The notes: a model not told the origin generated them from the sequence alone. A stretch of 64,000 nt of DNA from UBA5972 sp964567685 (GCA_964567685.1 CAZMNO010000002.1:62001-126000); one strand, 5' to 3'; numbered from the stretch's first letter, positions 8,317 through 17,104 are shown. Numbers and translations are program-made.

Positions 8317-8657
8317 AGAAATATACCTTTTGGTTTCGCTGTTCATCCGACAGTTAACGGTTTTTGAATTGGAATAAATAGCTTTTATTGAACCAGATTG
8401 TTTCTAATTCGGTAACAATGAAGCGAGCCAATATTGTTGGACATTAGTCGCGCCCAACATATGAAATGACGATTCTTTCATTGCATCCCGCCCGGCACCG
8501 GTCCAATAGAGAGGGTGACGAAGCCCCGCATCCGGGGCCTGAGAGGTGCGCTGCAAATGGGGTCGACCCGAACCGGGGACCCAAGGCAGTATCGTCGGTG
8601 GCCTGACGGGCTCATTTTACCTCTTTGATGTGACTTAAGAGGCGGGGGCCAGTGCCA
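8317..8657. other. 340-nt divergent intergenic region with GC-rich stem-loops upstream of cbiX
   Basis: The left 140 nt are AT-rich and must hold the promoter of the glutathionyl-hydroquinone reductase gene. From about 8485 to 8620 the region becomes GC-rich and self-complementary: a perfect GCCCCG/CGGGGC hairpin with a CATC loop at 8523-8538, and GGGGTC pairing with GACCC segments at 8560-8582. This looks like a structured leader or small RNA ahead of the cobalamin operon. I could not match it to the cobalamin riboswitch core (no GCCACTG or GAGCCAGGAGACC), so no family is given. Confidence 0.4.
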
Positions 8658-9872
8658 ATGTCGAAAATCGGGGTGATGATCTGCGGGCATGGCTCGCGCA
8701 GCCAGGACGCAGTGGATGAGTTTGCGGTGCTGGCGAAAAAACTGCCGCCGATGCTGCCGCCGGACTGGATGGTGGATTACGGCTATCTGGAATTTGCCAA
8801 CCCGGTGATCCGTGATGGGCTCGACCGGTTGCGTGAGGCAGGCTGTGAGCGCATTCTGGCCGTGCCGGGGATGCTGTTTGCCGCCATGCACTCCAAGAAC
8901 GACATTCCGACAGTGCTGAACACCTATGGCGCAAAACACGGGATCGAGGTTTCCTACGGGCGCGAGCTGGGGGTGGACCCAAAGATGATCGCCGCTGCAG
9001 GTGCACGGGTCAGGGAAGCGGTGGACCGGGCCAATGCCGAGTTCGGCGAGATGCCGATGCACGACGTAGCGCTGGTGGTGATCGGGCGCGGCGCGTCCGA
9101 CCCTGATGCCAATGCCAATGTTTCCAAGATCGCCCGCATGCTGTGGGAAGGCATGGGGTTTGGCTGGTGTGAGACAGGGTATTCCGGCGTGACCTTTCCG
9201 TTGGTCGAGCCCTGTCTCGATCATGTCTCCAAGCTTGGCTACAAGCGCGTGATCGTGTTTCCCTATTTCCTCTTCACCGGCATTCTGATTGACCGGATTT
9301 ACGGATTTACCGATGTGGTGGCAGCAAGGAACCCGGATATACAGTTCGTGAAGGCTGGGTATCTGAACGATCACGAGAAGGTTCTGGAGACATTTGCCGA
9401 GCGGATCACTGAACAGGTCGGCACCATGCCACCACCCAATTGTGGTCTCTGCCCTTACCGCACCCAGATTCTCGCGGTTGAGGGTCACGCTGTGCAGGAA
9501 ATTGCACCGGGTGACCGTGCTTTGCATCCGGCGTTTGGTGATATTCCCCCGCCCACTTGCGTTATGTGCAAGTATCGCGTGCAGGTTCTGGGGTTCGAGG
9601 CCGAGGTTGGTCTGAAGCAGGAAAGCCACCACCATCACGTAGAAGGGCAGGGGGCATCGGCCCCTGGATCGAATGTCGCGGATTGCGAATTGTGCGATAC
9701 GTTCTGCACTGGTGAGTGCCGCTTGTATATGGATCACCACCACCATCACGATCACGACCATTCGCATGATCACGGGCATCATCATCACCATGATCATGCG
9801 CACGCCCATCAGCCTTATCCGCAAGCCAAGCATCCTTTAGGGCCGGAATCTGCGCGCAAGGTTCGGTCATGA
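8658..9872 (+). CDS. cbiX: Sirohydrochlorin cobaltochelatase CbiX with His-rich tail
   Basis: The N-terminal half is a type II chelatase that inserts cobalt into sirohydrochlorin: the catalytic His11 is in ICGHGSR, and a second chelatase repeat contains FPYFLFTGIL. The C-terminal 130 residues carry Cys pairs in CGLCPY, CVMCKY and CELCDTFCTGEC, suited to an Fe-S cluster, and end in a tract of about 60 residues dominated by His and Asp (9735-9810) that probably stores or delivers cobalt. Length (404) is longer than minimal CbiX because of this tail. ATG 8658 has a GGGGG stretch 9 nt upstream; a GTG at 8652 is less well placed. It heads the plus-strand cob block. Confidence 0.92.
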   Translation: MSKIGVMICGHGSRSQDAVDEFAVLAKKLPPMLPPDWMVDYGYLEFANPVIRDGLDRLREAGCERILAVPGMLFAAMHSKNDIPTVLNTYGAKHGIEVSYGRELGVDPKMIAAAGARVREAVDRANAEFGEMPMHDVALVVIGRGASDPDANANVSKIARMLWEGMGFGWCETGYSGVTFPLVEPCLDHVSKLGYKRVIVFPYFLFTGILIDRIYGFTDVVAARNPDIQFVKAGYLNDHEKVLETFAERITEQVGTMPPPNCGLCPYRTQILAVEGHAVQEIAPGDRALHPAFGDIPPPTCVMCKYRVQVLGFEAEVGLKQESHHHHVEGQGASAPGSNVADCELCDTFCTGECRLYMDHHHHHDHDHSHDHGHHHHHDHAHAHQPYPQAKHPLGPESARKVRS

Positions 9873-9936
9873 TGGGGCTTTCTGCGAAAACCCCGGCCTG
9901 CGGCGCGAGTATTCCTGCCAAGAAGAAGGGGCGGTG

Positions 9937-10578
9937 ATGCGGCCTTATCTGAAGGAACCCGCCGCAATCTATGCGGAAAGTTTTGCCACCGTGCGCGCAG
10001 AGGCGCGGCTCGATCGCTTTCCGTCGGGGCTGGATGCGATGGCGATACGGCTGATTCATGCCTGCGGCATGGTCGAGATCGCTGATAGGCTGGCGTTTTC
10101 TGCTGGCGCGTTTGAGGCGGGGCGCACGGCTTTGCTGTCAGGTGCACCGATCTTGTGTGATTGCGAGATGGTGGGGGCCGGGATTATCCGGCGCTATTTG
10201 CCAGGCGACAACGAGGTTGTGGTGACACTCAATGATCCTTCGGTTCCGGACCTGGCGGCAAGGATCGGCAACACCCGCTCGGCAGCGGCAGTCGAGCTCT
10301 GGAAAGATCGGATTGAGGGTGCGGTAGTGGCCATCGGCAATGCCCCGACCGCGCTGTTTCATCTGCTGGAACTGCTGGACAATGGCTGGCCGAAACCGGC
10401 ACTTATTCTCGGCTTTCCGGTCGGGTTTGTCGGAGCAGCGGAAAGCAAGGCCGAGCTGGCGGAACGTCCTCGGGATTGCGAATTCGTCGCATTGCGCGGC
10501 CGCCGCGGTGGTTCGGCCATGGCCTCGGCAGCCGTCAACGCGCTGGCGGCAGGCCTGCCCGAGGAGGAGAGCCGATGA
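9937..10578 (+). CDS. cobH: Precorrin-8X methylmutase CobH
   Basis: CobH moves the C11 methyl group of precorrin-8X to C12, giving hydrogenobyrinic acid. The protein (213 residues) has the catalytic His41 in RLIHACGM, the conserved GAPILCDCEMVGAGI stretch and the C-terminal GFPVGFVGAAESK and RGGSAMASAAVNALA motifs. The ATG at 9937 has AAGGGG 5 nt upstream (9926-9931). It overlaps cobL by ATGA at the 3' end. The assignment is secure. Confidence 0.95.
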   Translation: MRPYLKEPAAIYAESFATVRAEARLDRFPSGLDAMAIRLIHACGMVEIADRLAFSAGAFEAGRTALLSGAPILCDCEMVGAGIIRRYLPGDNEVVVTLNDPSVPDLAARIGNTRSAAAVELWKDRIEGAVVAIGNAPTALFHLLELLDNGWPKPALILGFPVGFVGAAESKAELAERPRDCEFVALRGRRGGSAMASAAVNALAAGLPEEESR

Positions 10579-11774
10579 AACCCTGGTTGCACATTGTCGG
10601 TATAAGCGAAGACGGCATGGAAGGGTTGACCCCGGCAACCCGTGCCGTGGTCGAGGCGGCTGAAGTTATCGTCGGCGGTGACCGGCATCAGCGGTTGTCG
10701 GAAAAGGTGAAAGCCGAGCGGATATCCTGGCCCTCGCCCTTTGATGATCTGATCGAGCTTCTGAAAGCCAACAAGGGCCGTCGCGTGGTGGTGCTGGCAA
10801 CGGGTGATCCGCTTTGGTATTCGGTCGGCGCACGCATCGGGCGGGCGATTGATCCCGGCGAGATCACCTATCATCCGCAGGTCGGGGCTTTCCAGTTGGC
10901 CGCCGCGCGCATGGGCTGGTCGATGGCCGATCTTGAAACCCTCACTGTGCATGGCCGCCCGGTCGAACAGATGATCGCTTTCATTCAACCCCTGCAGCGG
11001 CTTTTGATCCTGACGACCGGTGAGGAAACCCCGCAGCAGATCGCCCGCTTCCTTAGCGAACGCGGTTTTGGCAAAAGCCGGATGACGGTTCTGGCGTCAA
11101 TGGGCGGCGCGGATGAGGCGCGCTTTGACGGGCTGGCGGAAAGCTGGTCACATAATGTGCCGGCGTTCAACACGCTGGCGGTTGAATGCGTTGCCGCCTC
11201 AGACGCCGCCCTGATGCCTCGTGTGCCGGGGCTTGCCGATGATCTATTCACCCATGACGGCACCATGACCAAACAGGAGGTGCGCGCCGCCACGTTGGCC
11301 AAGCTGATGCCGATGCGCGGCGCGCTATTATGGGATGTCGGCTGTGGCTGTGGTTCGGTTGCTGTCGAATGGATGCGCGCAGCGCGCTATTCGCAAGCCA
11401 TCGGGATCGAACCCAAAGCCGAGCGCCGGGTGTTTGCCGCAGCCAATGCAGCGGCACTGGGTACGCCGAAACTCGAGCTTGTAGACGGTGTCGTGCCAGA
11501 GGTACTTGACGGGCTGGCCGCGCCAGACGCGGTCTTTATCGGCGGCGGGCTGAGCCGCGAAACATTTGACGCCTGCTGGGCCGCCCTGCGCCCGCTTGGT
11601 CGGCTGGTGGCAAATGCGGTGACGCTGGAAAGCGAGGCACTGTTGCTGGCGCTTTACAAACAGCACGGCGGGGAACTGGTGAAGCTGAGCGTGGCGCGGA
11701 CAACGGCGCTCGGTGCATTGACCAGTTGGAAGCCGATGAAACCGGTGACCCAGTGGAGCCTGATTAAACGATGA
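10575..11774 (+). CDS. cobL: Precorrin-6Y C5,15-methyltransferase (decarboxylating) CobL
   Basis: A two-domain methyltransferase (399 residues). The N-terminal CbiE-type domain starts PWLHIVGISEDGMEGL and contains ATGDPLWYSVG, methylating C5. The C-terminal CbiT-type domain has the SAM-binding glycine loop WDVGCGCGSVAVEW from about residue 253 and methylates C15 with decarboxylation of the C12 acetate. CbiE and CbiT are separate in the anaerobic pathway and fused in CobL, as here. The start is fixed by the ATGA overlap with cobH; open sequence upstream is out of the cobH context. Confidence 0.95.
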   Translation: MKPWLHIVGISEDGMEGLTPATRAVVEAAEVIVGGDRHQRLSEKVKAERISWPSPFDDLIELLKANKGRRVVVLATGDPLWYSVGARIGRAIDPGEITYHPQVGAFQLAAARMGWSMADLETLTVHGRPVEQMIAFIQPLQRLLILTTGEETPQQIARFLSERGFGKSRMTVLASMGGADEARFDGLAESWSHNVPAFNTLAVECVAASDAALMPRVPGLADDLFTHDGTMTKQEVRAATLAKLMPMRGALLWDVGCGCGSVAVEWMRAARYSQAIGIEPKAERRVFAAANAAALGTPKLELVDGVVPEVLDGLAAPDAVFIGGGLSRETFDACWAALRPLGRLVANAVTLESEALLLALYKQHGGELVKLSVARTTALGALTSWKPMKPVTQWSLIKR

Positions 11775-11793
11775 CGGGTGGCGGGGTTTCGTG

Positions 11794-12495
11794 ATGCTGG
11801 GGAAGTTGATTGGTATCGGGCTTGGCCCCGGCGATCCTGAATTGATGACAATGAAGGCGCATCGGTTGATCAGTTCCGCTGATGTCGTCGCCTATCCAAG
11901 CCTTGAGGGCGCAGACAGTTTTGCGAGGTCCATCGCATCAACCTGTATCAAAGACAGCGCCACGGAGATCGTTATCGGATTGCCGATGACCGTCGCGCGG
12001 GAACCGGCGCAGGCAGCCTATGACAAAGGTGCCGACAGGATTGCCGAAGTTCTTGCAACCGGTCAGGACGTGGTGTTTCTGTGCGAGGGTGATCCCTTGT
12101 TTTACGGCTCGTTCATGTATCTTCAGGCGCGCCTGTCTGATCGGTTCGCGACTGAAATCGTGCCGGGCATCACTTCGGTTTCGGCGTCTTCGGCAACGCT
12201 TGCCAGACCACTGGTCGCAAGAAACGAAACGCTCAGTGTCATCCCCGCGCCGCTTGCGGAAGACGAGCTTGAGGCGCGGATCAGGGCGGCAGATGCCGTG
12301 GTGATGATGAAAGTCGGGCGGCATATGGCCAAAGTCCGGCGCGTTCTGGACCGGCTGAACCTGACCGATCAGGCGACATATGTCGAGCGGGCGAGCCTTG
12401 CGGATGAAGTGGTTCTGCCACTGGCCGAGGCCCCATTGAACGCCCCCTATTTCTCTTTGGTTTTACTGACGAAAGGCCGTGACGCATGGCTGTGA
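11794..12495 (+). CDS. cobI: Precorrin-2 C20-methyltransferase CobI
   Basis: A canonical tetrapyrrole methylase of about 233 residues: it opens with GKLIGIGLGPGDPELMTMKA, the P-loop-like SAM contact, and has FLCEGDPLFYGSF in the middle and VVMMKVGRH later. It methylates precorrin-2 at C20. Start ATG 11794 is favoured over GTG 11791 by spacing to GGCGGGG at 11780-11786. Its last 10 nt overlap the cbiG-cobJ fusion gene, so the genes are translationally linked. Confidence 0.94.
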   Translation: MLGKLIGIGLGPGDPELMTMKAHRLISSADVVAYPSLEGADSFARSIASTCIKDSATEIVIGLPMTVAREPAQAAYDKGADRIAEVLATGQDVVFLCEGDPLFYGSFMYLQARLSDRFATEIVPGITSVSASSATLARPLVARNETLSVIPAPLAEDELEARIRAADAVVMMKVGRHMAKVRRVLDRLNLTDQATYVERASLADEVVLPLAEAPLNAPYFSLVLLTKGRDAWL

Positions 12496-14288
12496 CTCCG
12501 GTTGTTATTTGCCTCAACCAGGCGGGAGAGGATGTGGCGCATCGCGTTGCCGTGGCATTGGGGGCTCAGGTGCATGGGCGTGAGAGCAGAGTGAATAAGG
12601 CCGATGCCTTTTTCCCGAATGCGCTTGATCACGTGCGCGCACTGTTTGCAGCTGGCGTGCCCACTATCGGCGTCTGTGCTGCCGGCATCCTGATCCGCGC
12701 GGTGGCACCACTGCTGGCCGACAAGAAAACCGAGCCGCCGGTCGTGGCGGTTGCCGATGACGCCAGCGCGGTCATTCCCCTGCTTGGGGGGCATCGCGGT
12801 GCCAACCGTCTGGCGCGTGATATCGCTGCAGCTCTGGGCGCGACTGCTGCGGTAACCACAGCAGGGGATGTGGCGCTGGGGGTGGCTCTGGATGAACCAC
12901 CGGCCGGGTATCGCCTGGCCAATCCTGAGGATGCGCAACCGGTGATGGCTTCCGTTTTGGCTGGCAAAACCTTGGCATTGCAGGGCGAGCCGCTTTTTGA
13001 CCTTGCGGATGACCCCGACGGGGAAATTGCGCTGATCGTCAGCGAACAGCCGGTTGAAACCGGGCCTGACCGGCTGATCTATCATCCGCAACGCCATGTC
13101 CTGGGGCTAGGCTGCGCGCGTGGGAGCGATCCCGGTGAAATGTGGGATCTTGTGCAAAAGGTTTTGCTCAAAGCAGGCATCGCGCAGGGGGCAATCGCAG
13201 CCATTGCCTCGATTGATCTCAAAGCCGATGAACCGGCGATCATTGATGTGGCCACCCGGCTGGGCGTACCTTTTCGCCTGTTTACAGCCGCAGAACTTGA
13301 ATCTGAGGCCGAAAGGTTGCAAACCCCATCAGATATCGTCTTTGCCGAGGTTGGCTGTCACGGCGTTGCCGAGGGCGCGGCTTTGGCACAGGCCGGGTCT
13401 GATGCGGTTCTTGCTGTGCCGAAAAACAAAAGCGAAAATGCAACTGTTGCGCTGGCCCGTGCCCCTGACCCGATAACATTGATGAGTGGTCGCGGGCGCG
13501 GGAAACTCTCGATCATCGGCATCGGTCCGGGGCAAAACTCATGGCGCAGCCCGGAAGCCTCGGCGCTGATTGCCGAAGCTGAAGAGCTTGTTGGATACGG
13601 CCTCTATATCGATCTGCTCGGCCCGCTGGCCGTTGGCAAAACCCGCAGTGACTTCCCTTTGGGCGGAGAAGAGGAGCGCTGCCGCTATGCGCTTGAACAA
13701 GCTGGTAAAGGCAAAAGCGTTGCACTGATCTGCTCGGGCGATGCCGGGATTTACGCAATGGGGGCACTGGTTTTCGAACTGCTGGATCGCGGGCCTGATC
13801 AGATGGGGGTTTCCGATGCAGCACGGCGGGTCGAGGTTGTTTCCACACCCGGAATATCGGCCCTGCAAGCAGCGGCTGCACGGGCGGGTGCGCCGCTGGG
13901 GCATGATTTCTGTGCGATCTCTCTATCCGATCTGCTGACCCCGCGCGAGGATATCGTGAAACGGCTCCACGTCGCGGCGGAAGGGGATTTCATCATCGCG
14001 TTTTACAATCCTGTTTCAAAGCGCCGCCGTACCCTGCTGGCGGAGGCGCGGGATATTCTGCTGAAGCACCGCCCGGCGGATACCCCGGTTCTGCTGGCCA
14101 GCTCGCTCGGACGGCCGGAAGAGCATCTGCGCTATCGGCGGCTTTCAGACCTTGAGGTGGATGAGGTTGACATGCTGACAGTCGTCTTGGTCGGCTCGTC
14201 CCATTCGCAGCTGGCAGAGCTAGGGGAAGGCCCGAGGATGTACACACCGCGCGGCTACGCGCGCAAAATTGATGGCGATCTCAGCTGA
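12486..14288 (+). CDS. cobJ: CbiG-CobJ fusion: cobalamin biosynthesis protein / precorrin-3B C17-methyltransferase
   Basis: The protein of 600 residues joins two enzymes. Residues 1-335 match CbiG: the N-terminal part has GVCAAGILIRAVAPLL and LGGHRGANRLARDIA, and a CbiG_C/CobE-like part has LGLGCARGSDP and IASIDLKADEPAI. From about residue 339 (LSIIGIGPG) a CobJ tetrapyrrole methylase follows, with ALICSGDAGIYAMGALV and FYNPVSKRRR; it methylates C17 with ring contraction. CbiG opens the ring-A lactone in the cobalt-early route, so its role beside cobalt-late enzymes is uncertain. The start overlaps cobI by 10 nt and has AAAGG upstream. Fusions of this order exist in related bacteria to my knowledge. 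Confidence 0.92.
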   Translation: MAVTPVVICLNQAGEDVAHRVAVALGAQVHGRESRVNKADAFFPNALDHVRALFAAGVPTIGVCAAGILIRAVAPLLADKKTEPPVVAVADDASAVIPLLGGHRGANRLARDIAAALGATAAVTTAGDVALGVALDEPPAGYRLANPEDAQPVMASVLAGKTLALQGEPLFDLADDPDGEIALIVSEQPVETGPDRLIYHPQRHVLGLGCARGSDPGEMWDLVQKVLLKAGIAQGAIAAIASIDLKADEPAIIDVATRLGVPFRLFTAAELESEAERLQTPSDIVFAEVGCHGVAEGAALAQAGSDAVLAVPKNKSENATVALARAPDPITLMSGRGRGKLSIIGIGPGQNSWRSPEASALIAEAEELVGYGLYIDLLGPLAVGKTRSDFPLGGEEERCRYALEQAGKGKSVALICSGDAGIYAMGALVFELLDRGPDQMGVSDAARRVEVVSTPGISALQAAAARAGAPLGHDFCAISLSDLLTPREDIVKRLHVAAEGDFIIAFYNPVSKRRRTLLAEARDILLKHRPADTPVLLASSLGRPEEHLRYRRLSDLEVDEVDMLTVVLVGSSHSQLAELGEGPRMYTPRGYARKIDGDLS

Positions 14289-14316
14289 TGGGGAGGAACG
14301 AGGCTGCTGCCCTCGT

Positions 14317-14351
14317 GCTCCCGGAGTATTGAGACCAAAAAGAAGACAAGG
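14317..14351 (+). repeat. Short dispersed repeat, copy 1
   Basis: The core CGGAGTATTGAGACCAAAA, followed by AGAAGACAAGG, lies in the 71-nt gap before cobM. It closely matches a second copy at 18191-18222 (GGGGAGTATTTTGACCAAAA core) and a reverse-strand copy at 42273-42302. Similar GGAGTATTT...CCAAAAAGAAG strings recur in intergenic gaps of Rhodobacterales in my recollection; the function is unknown. In copies 1 and 2 the repeat ends just before the ribosome-binding site of the next gene. Confidence 0.6.
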
Positions 14352-14359
14352 AAGCGGTT

Positions 14360-15151
14360 ATGACGGTCTATTTCATCGGTGCCGGGCCGGGAGACCCCGA
14401 TCTGATCACGGTCAAGGGGCGGCGGTTGGTTGAGGCCTGTCCTGTCTGCCTTTACGCTGGCTCGCTGGTGCCCGAGGCGGTTGTGGCCTTTGCGCCCAAA
14501 GGCGCGCGGGTGATGGATACGGCGGTGATGACGCTTGAGGATACCCATGCCGAGATCAGGGCAGCGCATGCGCGGGGCGAGGATGTGGCGCGGGTGCATT
14601 CTGGCGATCCATCGCTCTACGGGGCCATTGCCGAACAGATCAGGAAGATCAAGGCAGAGGGCATTCCTTTTGAGATAATTCCCGGCGTTTCGGCCTATGC
14701 GGCAGCGGCGGCAGTGATGGGGCAGGAGCTGACCATTCCCGAAATTGCCCAGTCGATTGTACTGACGCGAATGTCGATGCAGTCGACCTCGATGCCCGCT
14801 GGTGAGACGCTTGAAAACTTCGGCCGCACAGGTGCCACGCTTGTGATCCACCTGGCGATCCGCAACATGCGCGAGATCGAACGCCAGCTTGCGCCCCATT
14901 ATGGCAGCGACTGCCCGGTGGTCGTGGCGTATCGCGTCGGTTGGCCCGATCAGATGATCATTCGCGGCACATTGCGCGATATCCGCCGGAAAGTGCGCAA
15001 AGAAAAGATCACACGCACGGCTCTGATTTTTGTCGGGCCTGCCATGGCGGAAACGCAAGATTTTGTGGATTCAGCGCTTTATGATCCGGAAAAACCCCAT
15101 GTCTTGCGTCCGGTCGCCGGGGTTGATCTGGTGGAAGATCACAACACCTGA
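14360..15151 (+). CDS. cobM: Precorrin-4 C11-methyltransferase CobM
   Basis: CobM (263 residues) methylates C11 of precorrin-4. Motifs are TVYFIGAGPGDPDLITVKG at the N-terminus, VARVHSGDPSLYGAIAEQ, EIIPGVSAYAAAAAVMGQEL, and the conserved TRMSMQSTSMP stretch typical of CobM/CbiF. AAGGAAG sits 8 nt upstream of ATG 14360, directly after the dispersed repeat. It is the last recognised cob gene of the block; precorrin-6A reductase (cobK) and the ring-contraction oxygenase (cobG or cobZ) are not in the window. Confidence 0.95.
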   Translation: MTVYFIGAGPGDPDLITVKGRRLVEACPVCLYAGSLVPEAVVAFAPKGARVMDTAVMTLEDTHAEIRAAHARGEDVARVHSGDPSLYGAIAEQIRKIKAEGIPFEIIPGVSAYAAAAAVMGQELTIPEIAQSIVLTRMSMQSTSMPAGETLENFGRTGATLVIHLAIRNMREIERQLAPHYGSDCPVVVAYRVGWPDQMIIRGTLRDIRRKVRKEKITRTALIFVGPAMAETQDFVDSALYDPEKPHVLRPVAGVDLVEDHNT

Positions 15152-15228
15152 CGATCTTTGCTGCCGCCCCCCCCTTGATCAGCCCTGCGAATCACCCTTT
15201 TCTGGCTCGGCTATGGGGGCGGATTGCG

Positions 15229-15573
15229 ATGATTTACGATTTACCTGAAGAGGTTCTGGAAGGGTTGCGTCAGGCGCGTGCGCGCGATCACGGGCGCAAA
15301 AACCGTCTGCGGGTGCAGGTCGGCGACGAGCAGTTTTCCATATTGCGGCTGTGGGAAGGCGGGTTTTCGCTGGACGCCGAAGCAGCGCCGCATATTCGCG
15401 GCTTTGTCGATATCTACGATGGTACACGCCAGCTTTATCAATGCCTTGTCGTCTGCTCCTCGCTTGAGGGCGGCGAGCGGATTTACGAGTTCAAGCGCCA
15501 GACGGCGGCTCTTGAGGAGGCACCGCTGGATTATTATCGCGACGAAGACGCGCCGATTGCGCTGCTGAATTAG
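15229..15573 (+). CDS. Hypothetical protein, 114 residues
   Basis: A soluble acidic protein beginning MIYDLPEEVLEGLRQARARD, with a beta-rich middle (LRVQVGDEQFSILRLWEGGFSL) and a C-terminal EFKRQTAALEEAPLDYYRD stretch. The start at 15229 follows a GGGGGCGGA element; the frame is open further upstream but without a ribosome-binding site. It lies between cobM and the MFS transporter and may belong to either transcription unit. The size and strand pattern suggest a PilZ-like or other small binding domain, but I do not see a PilZ RxxxR...DxSxxG signature. No function can be given. Confidence 0.6.
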   Translation: MIYDLPEEVLEGLRQARARDHGRKNRLRVQVGDEQFSILRLWEGGFSLDAEAAPHIRGFVDIYDGTRQLYQCLVVCSSLEGGERIYEFKRQTAALEEAPLDYYRDEDAPIALLN

Positions 15574-15648
15574 ACCTTAATCCGTTCAGACAAGAATAGA
15601 AGGTCGCACCCCCTGTTGCGGGTGAGTTATCCGTGATAGCGCCCCTCC

Positions 15649-16872
15649 ATGTTCCGCGCTTTGAAAAATAACTGGGCCCTGTTTCTGGGCATTCTTCTTT
15701 TGATGGTCTCAAACGGCTTGTTGGCGACATTGCTGACCATCCGCGGCCACGCGCTGGGGTTTTCCGAAACCACGATCGGCATCATGCAGGCAGGCTACCC
15801 CGCTGGGGCGCTTTTGGGTAGTGTGGTTGCGCCGAAACTGGTTGAGAAGGTCGGGCATATCCGCTCGTTCGGGGCTTTGGCATCGCTCTGTTCCATTGCT
15901 GCGATCGTGCATCTGGTGACTGACGATGCAATAAGCTGGAGCCTGATGCGCGTTCTTGCAGGCCTCTGTTATCCCGGGCTCTATGTGATCAGTGAAAGCT
16001 GGCTCAATGCCAAGGCGGAAAACTCCTATCGCGCCAGTCTCTTGTCGATCTATTTCATCGTTCACGCCGCCGGGGCCTCGGCCGGGGCGGCAATGGCGGG
16101 GATTGAAGACCCGAGCGGGTCATTGCTGTTTGGCGTCACCTCCATTCTGATTTCAATATCACTGGTGCCGATCCTGATTTCCGACAACAAAGCCCCGGCC
16201 TATACTGCACCTGAACGCCTGCCGTTTAGAAAGTTGCTCATCATTTCGCCGATGGCCGTTCTGGGGGCTGTTCTTAACGGTGTTCTGGCCTCCTGTGTTT
16301 TCATTTCCCTGCCGCTTTACGGGCTGGCTCTGGGGATGAACGCGGCAGGGGCGGCATCGCTGTTGGTGGTGGCGACTTTGGCGGGGGCTCTGTTTCAGTT
16401 TCCCGTGGGCTGGGTTTCTGACCGGATTGATCGGCGAATCGTGGTGGCGTCGGTTTCAGGTCTGGCAGCGCTGGTGGCACTGGGCTTGGCAAGCGGGGTT
16501 TTGGATGAACAGGTGCATCTGGCGATTGGGGTGATGGCGGGTTTGCTGTTGCCGGTCTATTCGCTCTGCGTGGCCCACGCCAATGACCAGCTGTCCCCGG
16601 CACAGATCGTTCCGGCAAGTGGTACATTGGTTCTGGCGATCAATGTCGGCATTCTGTTTGGCGCGCTGAGCGGGCCTGCCGTGCTCGGCTCGACCGGACC
16701 TGCAGGCCTGATGGTGCTGATTGCCTGTGTCAGTGGTCTGACGGTTTTCGTCGCGATGTTCAGGGTTGCGCGCAAAGAAGCCCCGGAAGAGACGCGGGCG
16801 GCTCAGGCCCTGTCTGCGCAGGGTGTGCAACTGACCGGCGAACTGCATCCCGAGGCTGAAAGAGCTGGGTGA
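15649..16872 (+). CDS. MFS transporter (YcaD/quinolone-type)
   Basis: A 407-residue protein with 12 predicted membrane-spanning segments of the major facilitator superfamily. The first half contains GYPAGALLGSVVAPKLVEKVG, a motif-A-like loop, and LAGLCYPGLYVISESWLN; the second half has FPVGWVSDRIDRRIVV, the repeated motif A. The SESWLN stretch resembles the YcaD branch of uncharacterised MFS proteins. The substrate is unknown. The C-terminal tail is polar and lies in the cytoplasm by the usual topology. The 232-nt gap downstream holds the operators of the next operon. Confidence 0.9.
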   Translation: MFRALKNNWALFLGILLLMVSNGLLATLLTIRGHALGFSETTIGIMQAGYPAGALLGSVVAPKLVEKVGHIRSFGALASLCSIAAIVHLVTDDAISWSLMRVLAGLCYPGLYVISESWLNAKAENSYRASLLSIYFIVHAAGASAGAAMAGIEDPSGSLLFGVTSILISISLVPILISDNKAPAYTAPERLPFRKLLIISPMAVLGAVLNGVLASCVFISLPLYGLALGMNAAGAASLLVVATLAGALFQFPVGWVSDRIDRRIVVASVSGLAALVALGLASGVLDEQVHLAIGVMAGLLLPVYSLCVAHANDQLSPAQIVPASGTLVLAINVGILFGALSGPAVLGSTGPAGLMVLIACVSGLTVFVAMFRVARKEAPEETRAAQALSAQGVQLTGELHPEAERAG

Positions 16873-16963
16873 TAACGCGGGTGTTCTCGCCTGAGTAATT
16901 GCCATTTCGCCACGCTTCACAAGCAAATCACTTGGAAAGAAATGGGTGCTTATTGGGTGATAG

Positions 16964-17009
16964 TCGAATAAAATTCGATTAATTTGGCAGATGTTCGAAT
17001 AAATATCGA
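16964..17009. promoter_or_regulatory. Tandem palindromic operators upstream of dgcN
   Basis: Two near-identical palindromes, TCGAATAAAATTCGA (16964-16978) and TCGAATAAATATCGA (16995-17009), lie 31 bp apart centre to centre, three helical turns, in an AT-rich stretch 96 nt before dgcN. The spacing would put two dimers on the same DNA face, as in cooperative repression. The second site extends to TTCGA...TCGAA. No regulator gene lies next to the operon, so the binding protein is unknown. Confidence 0.6.
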
Positions 17010-17104
17010 AAAATGGGTACGCTGCTTGCGAGATTCTCCAAAATTTCCCTTTCGGGTTTTGCTAACAATACTCCGTTCAATTCTGCCTGAAGGGGGAGGC
17101 TGCC

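Noticed and set aside
8520..8590. Possible SAH or TPP riboswitch: GAGGTGCGCTGCAA resembles the SAH core, and CCTGAGA plus ACCCGAACC recall TPP elements
   Set aside because: The P1 closing strand and pseudoknot partner of the SAH aptamer are absent, and the second half of the TPP aptamer (CTGATC...AATGCCAGCGTAGGGA) is missing.
9735..9815. Repetitive CAC/CAT/GAT codons
   Set aside because: This is the His/Asp-rich tail of CbiX, not a CRISPR or DNA repeat array.
8478..9833. Long minus-strand open frame of 451 codons
   Set aside because: It is the mirror of the GC-rich cbiX gene, its residues lack any family pattern, and cbiX on the plus strand is unambiguous.
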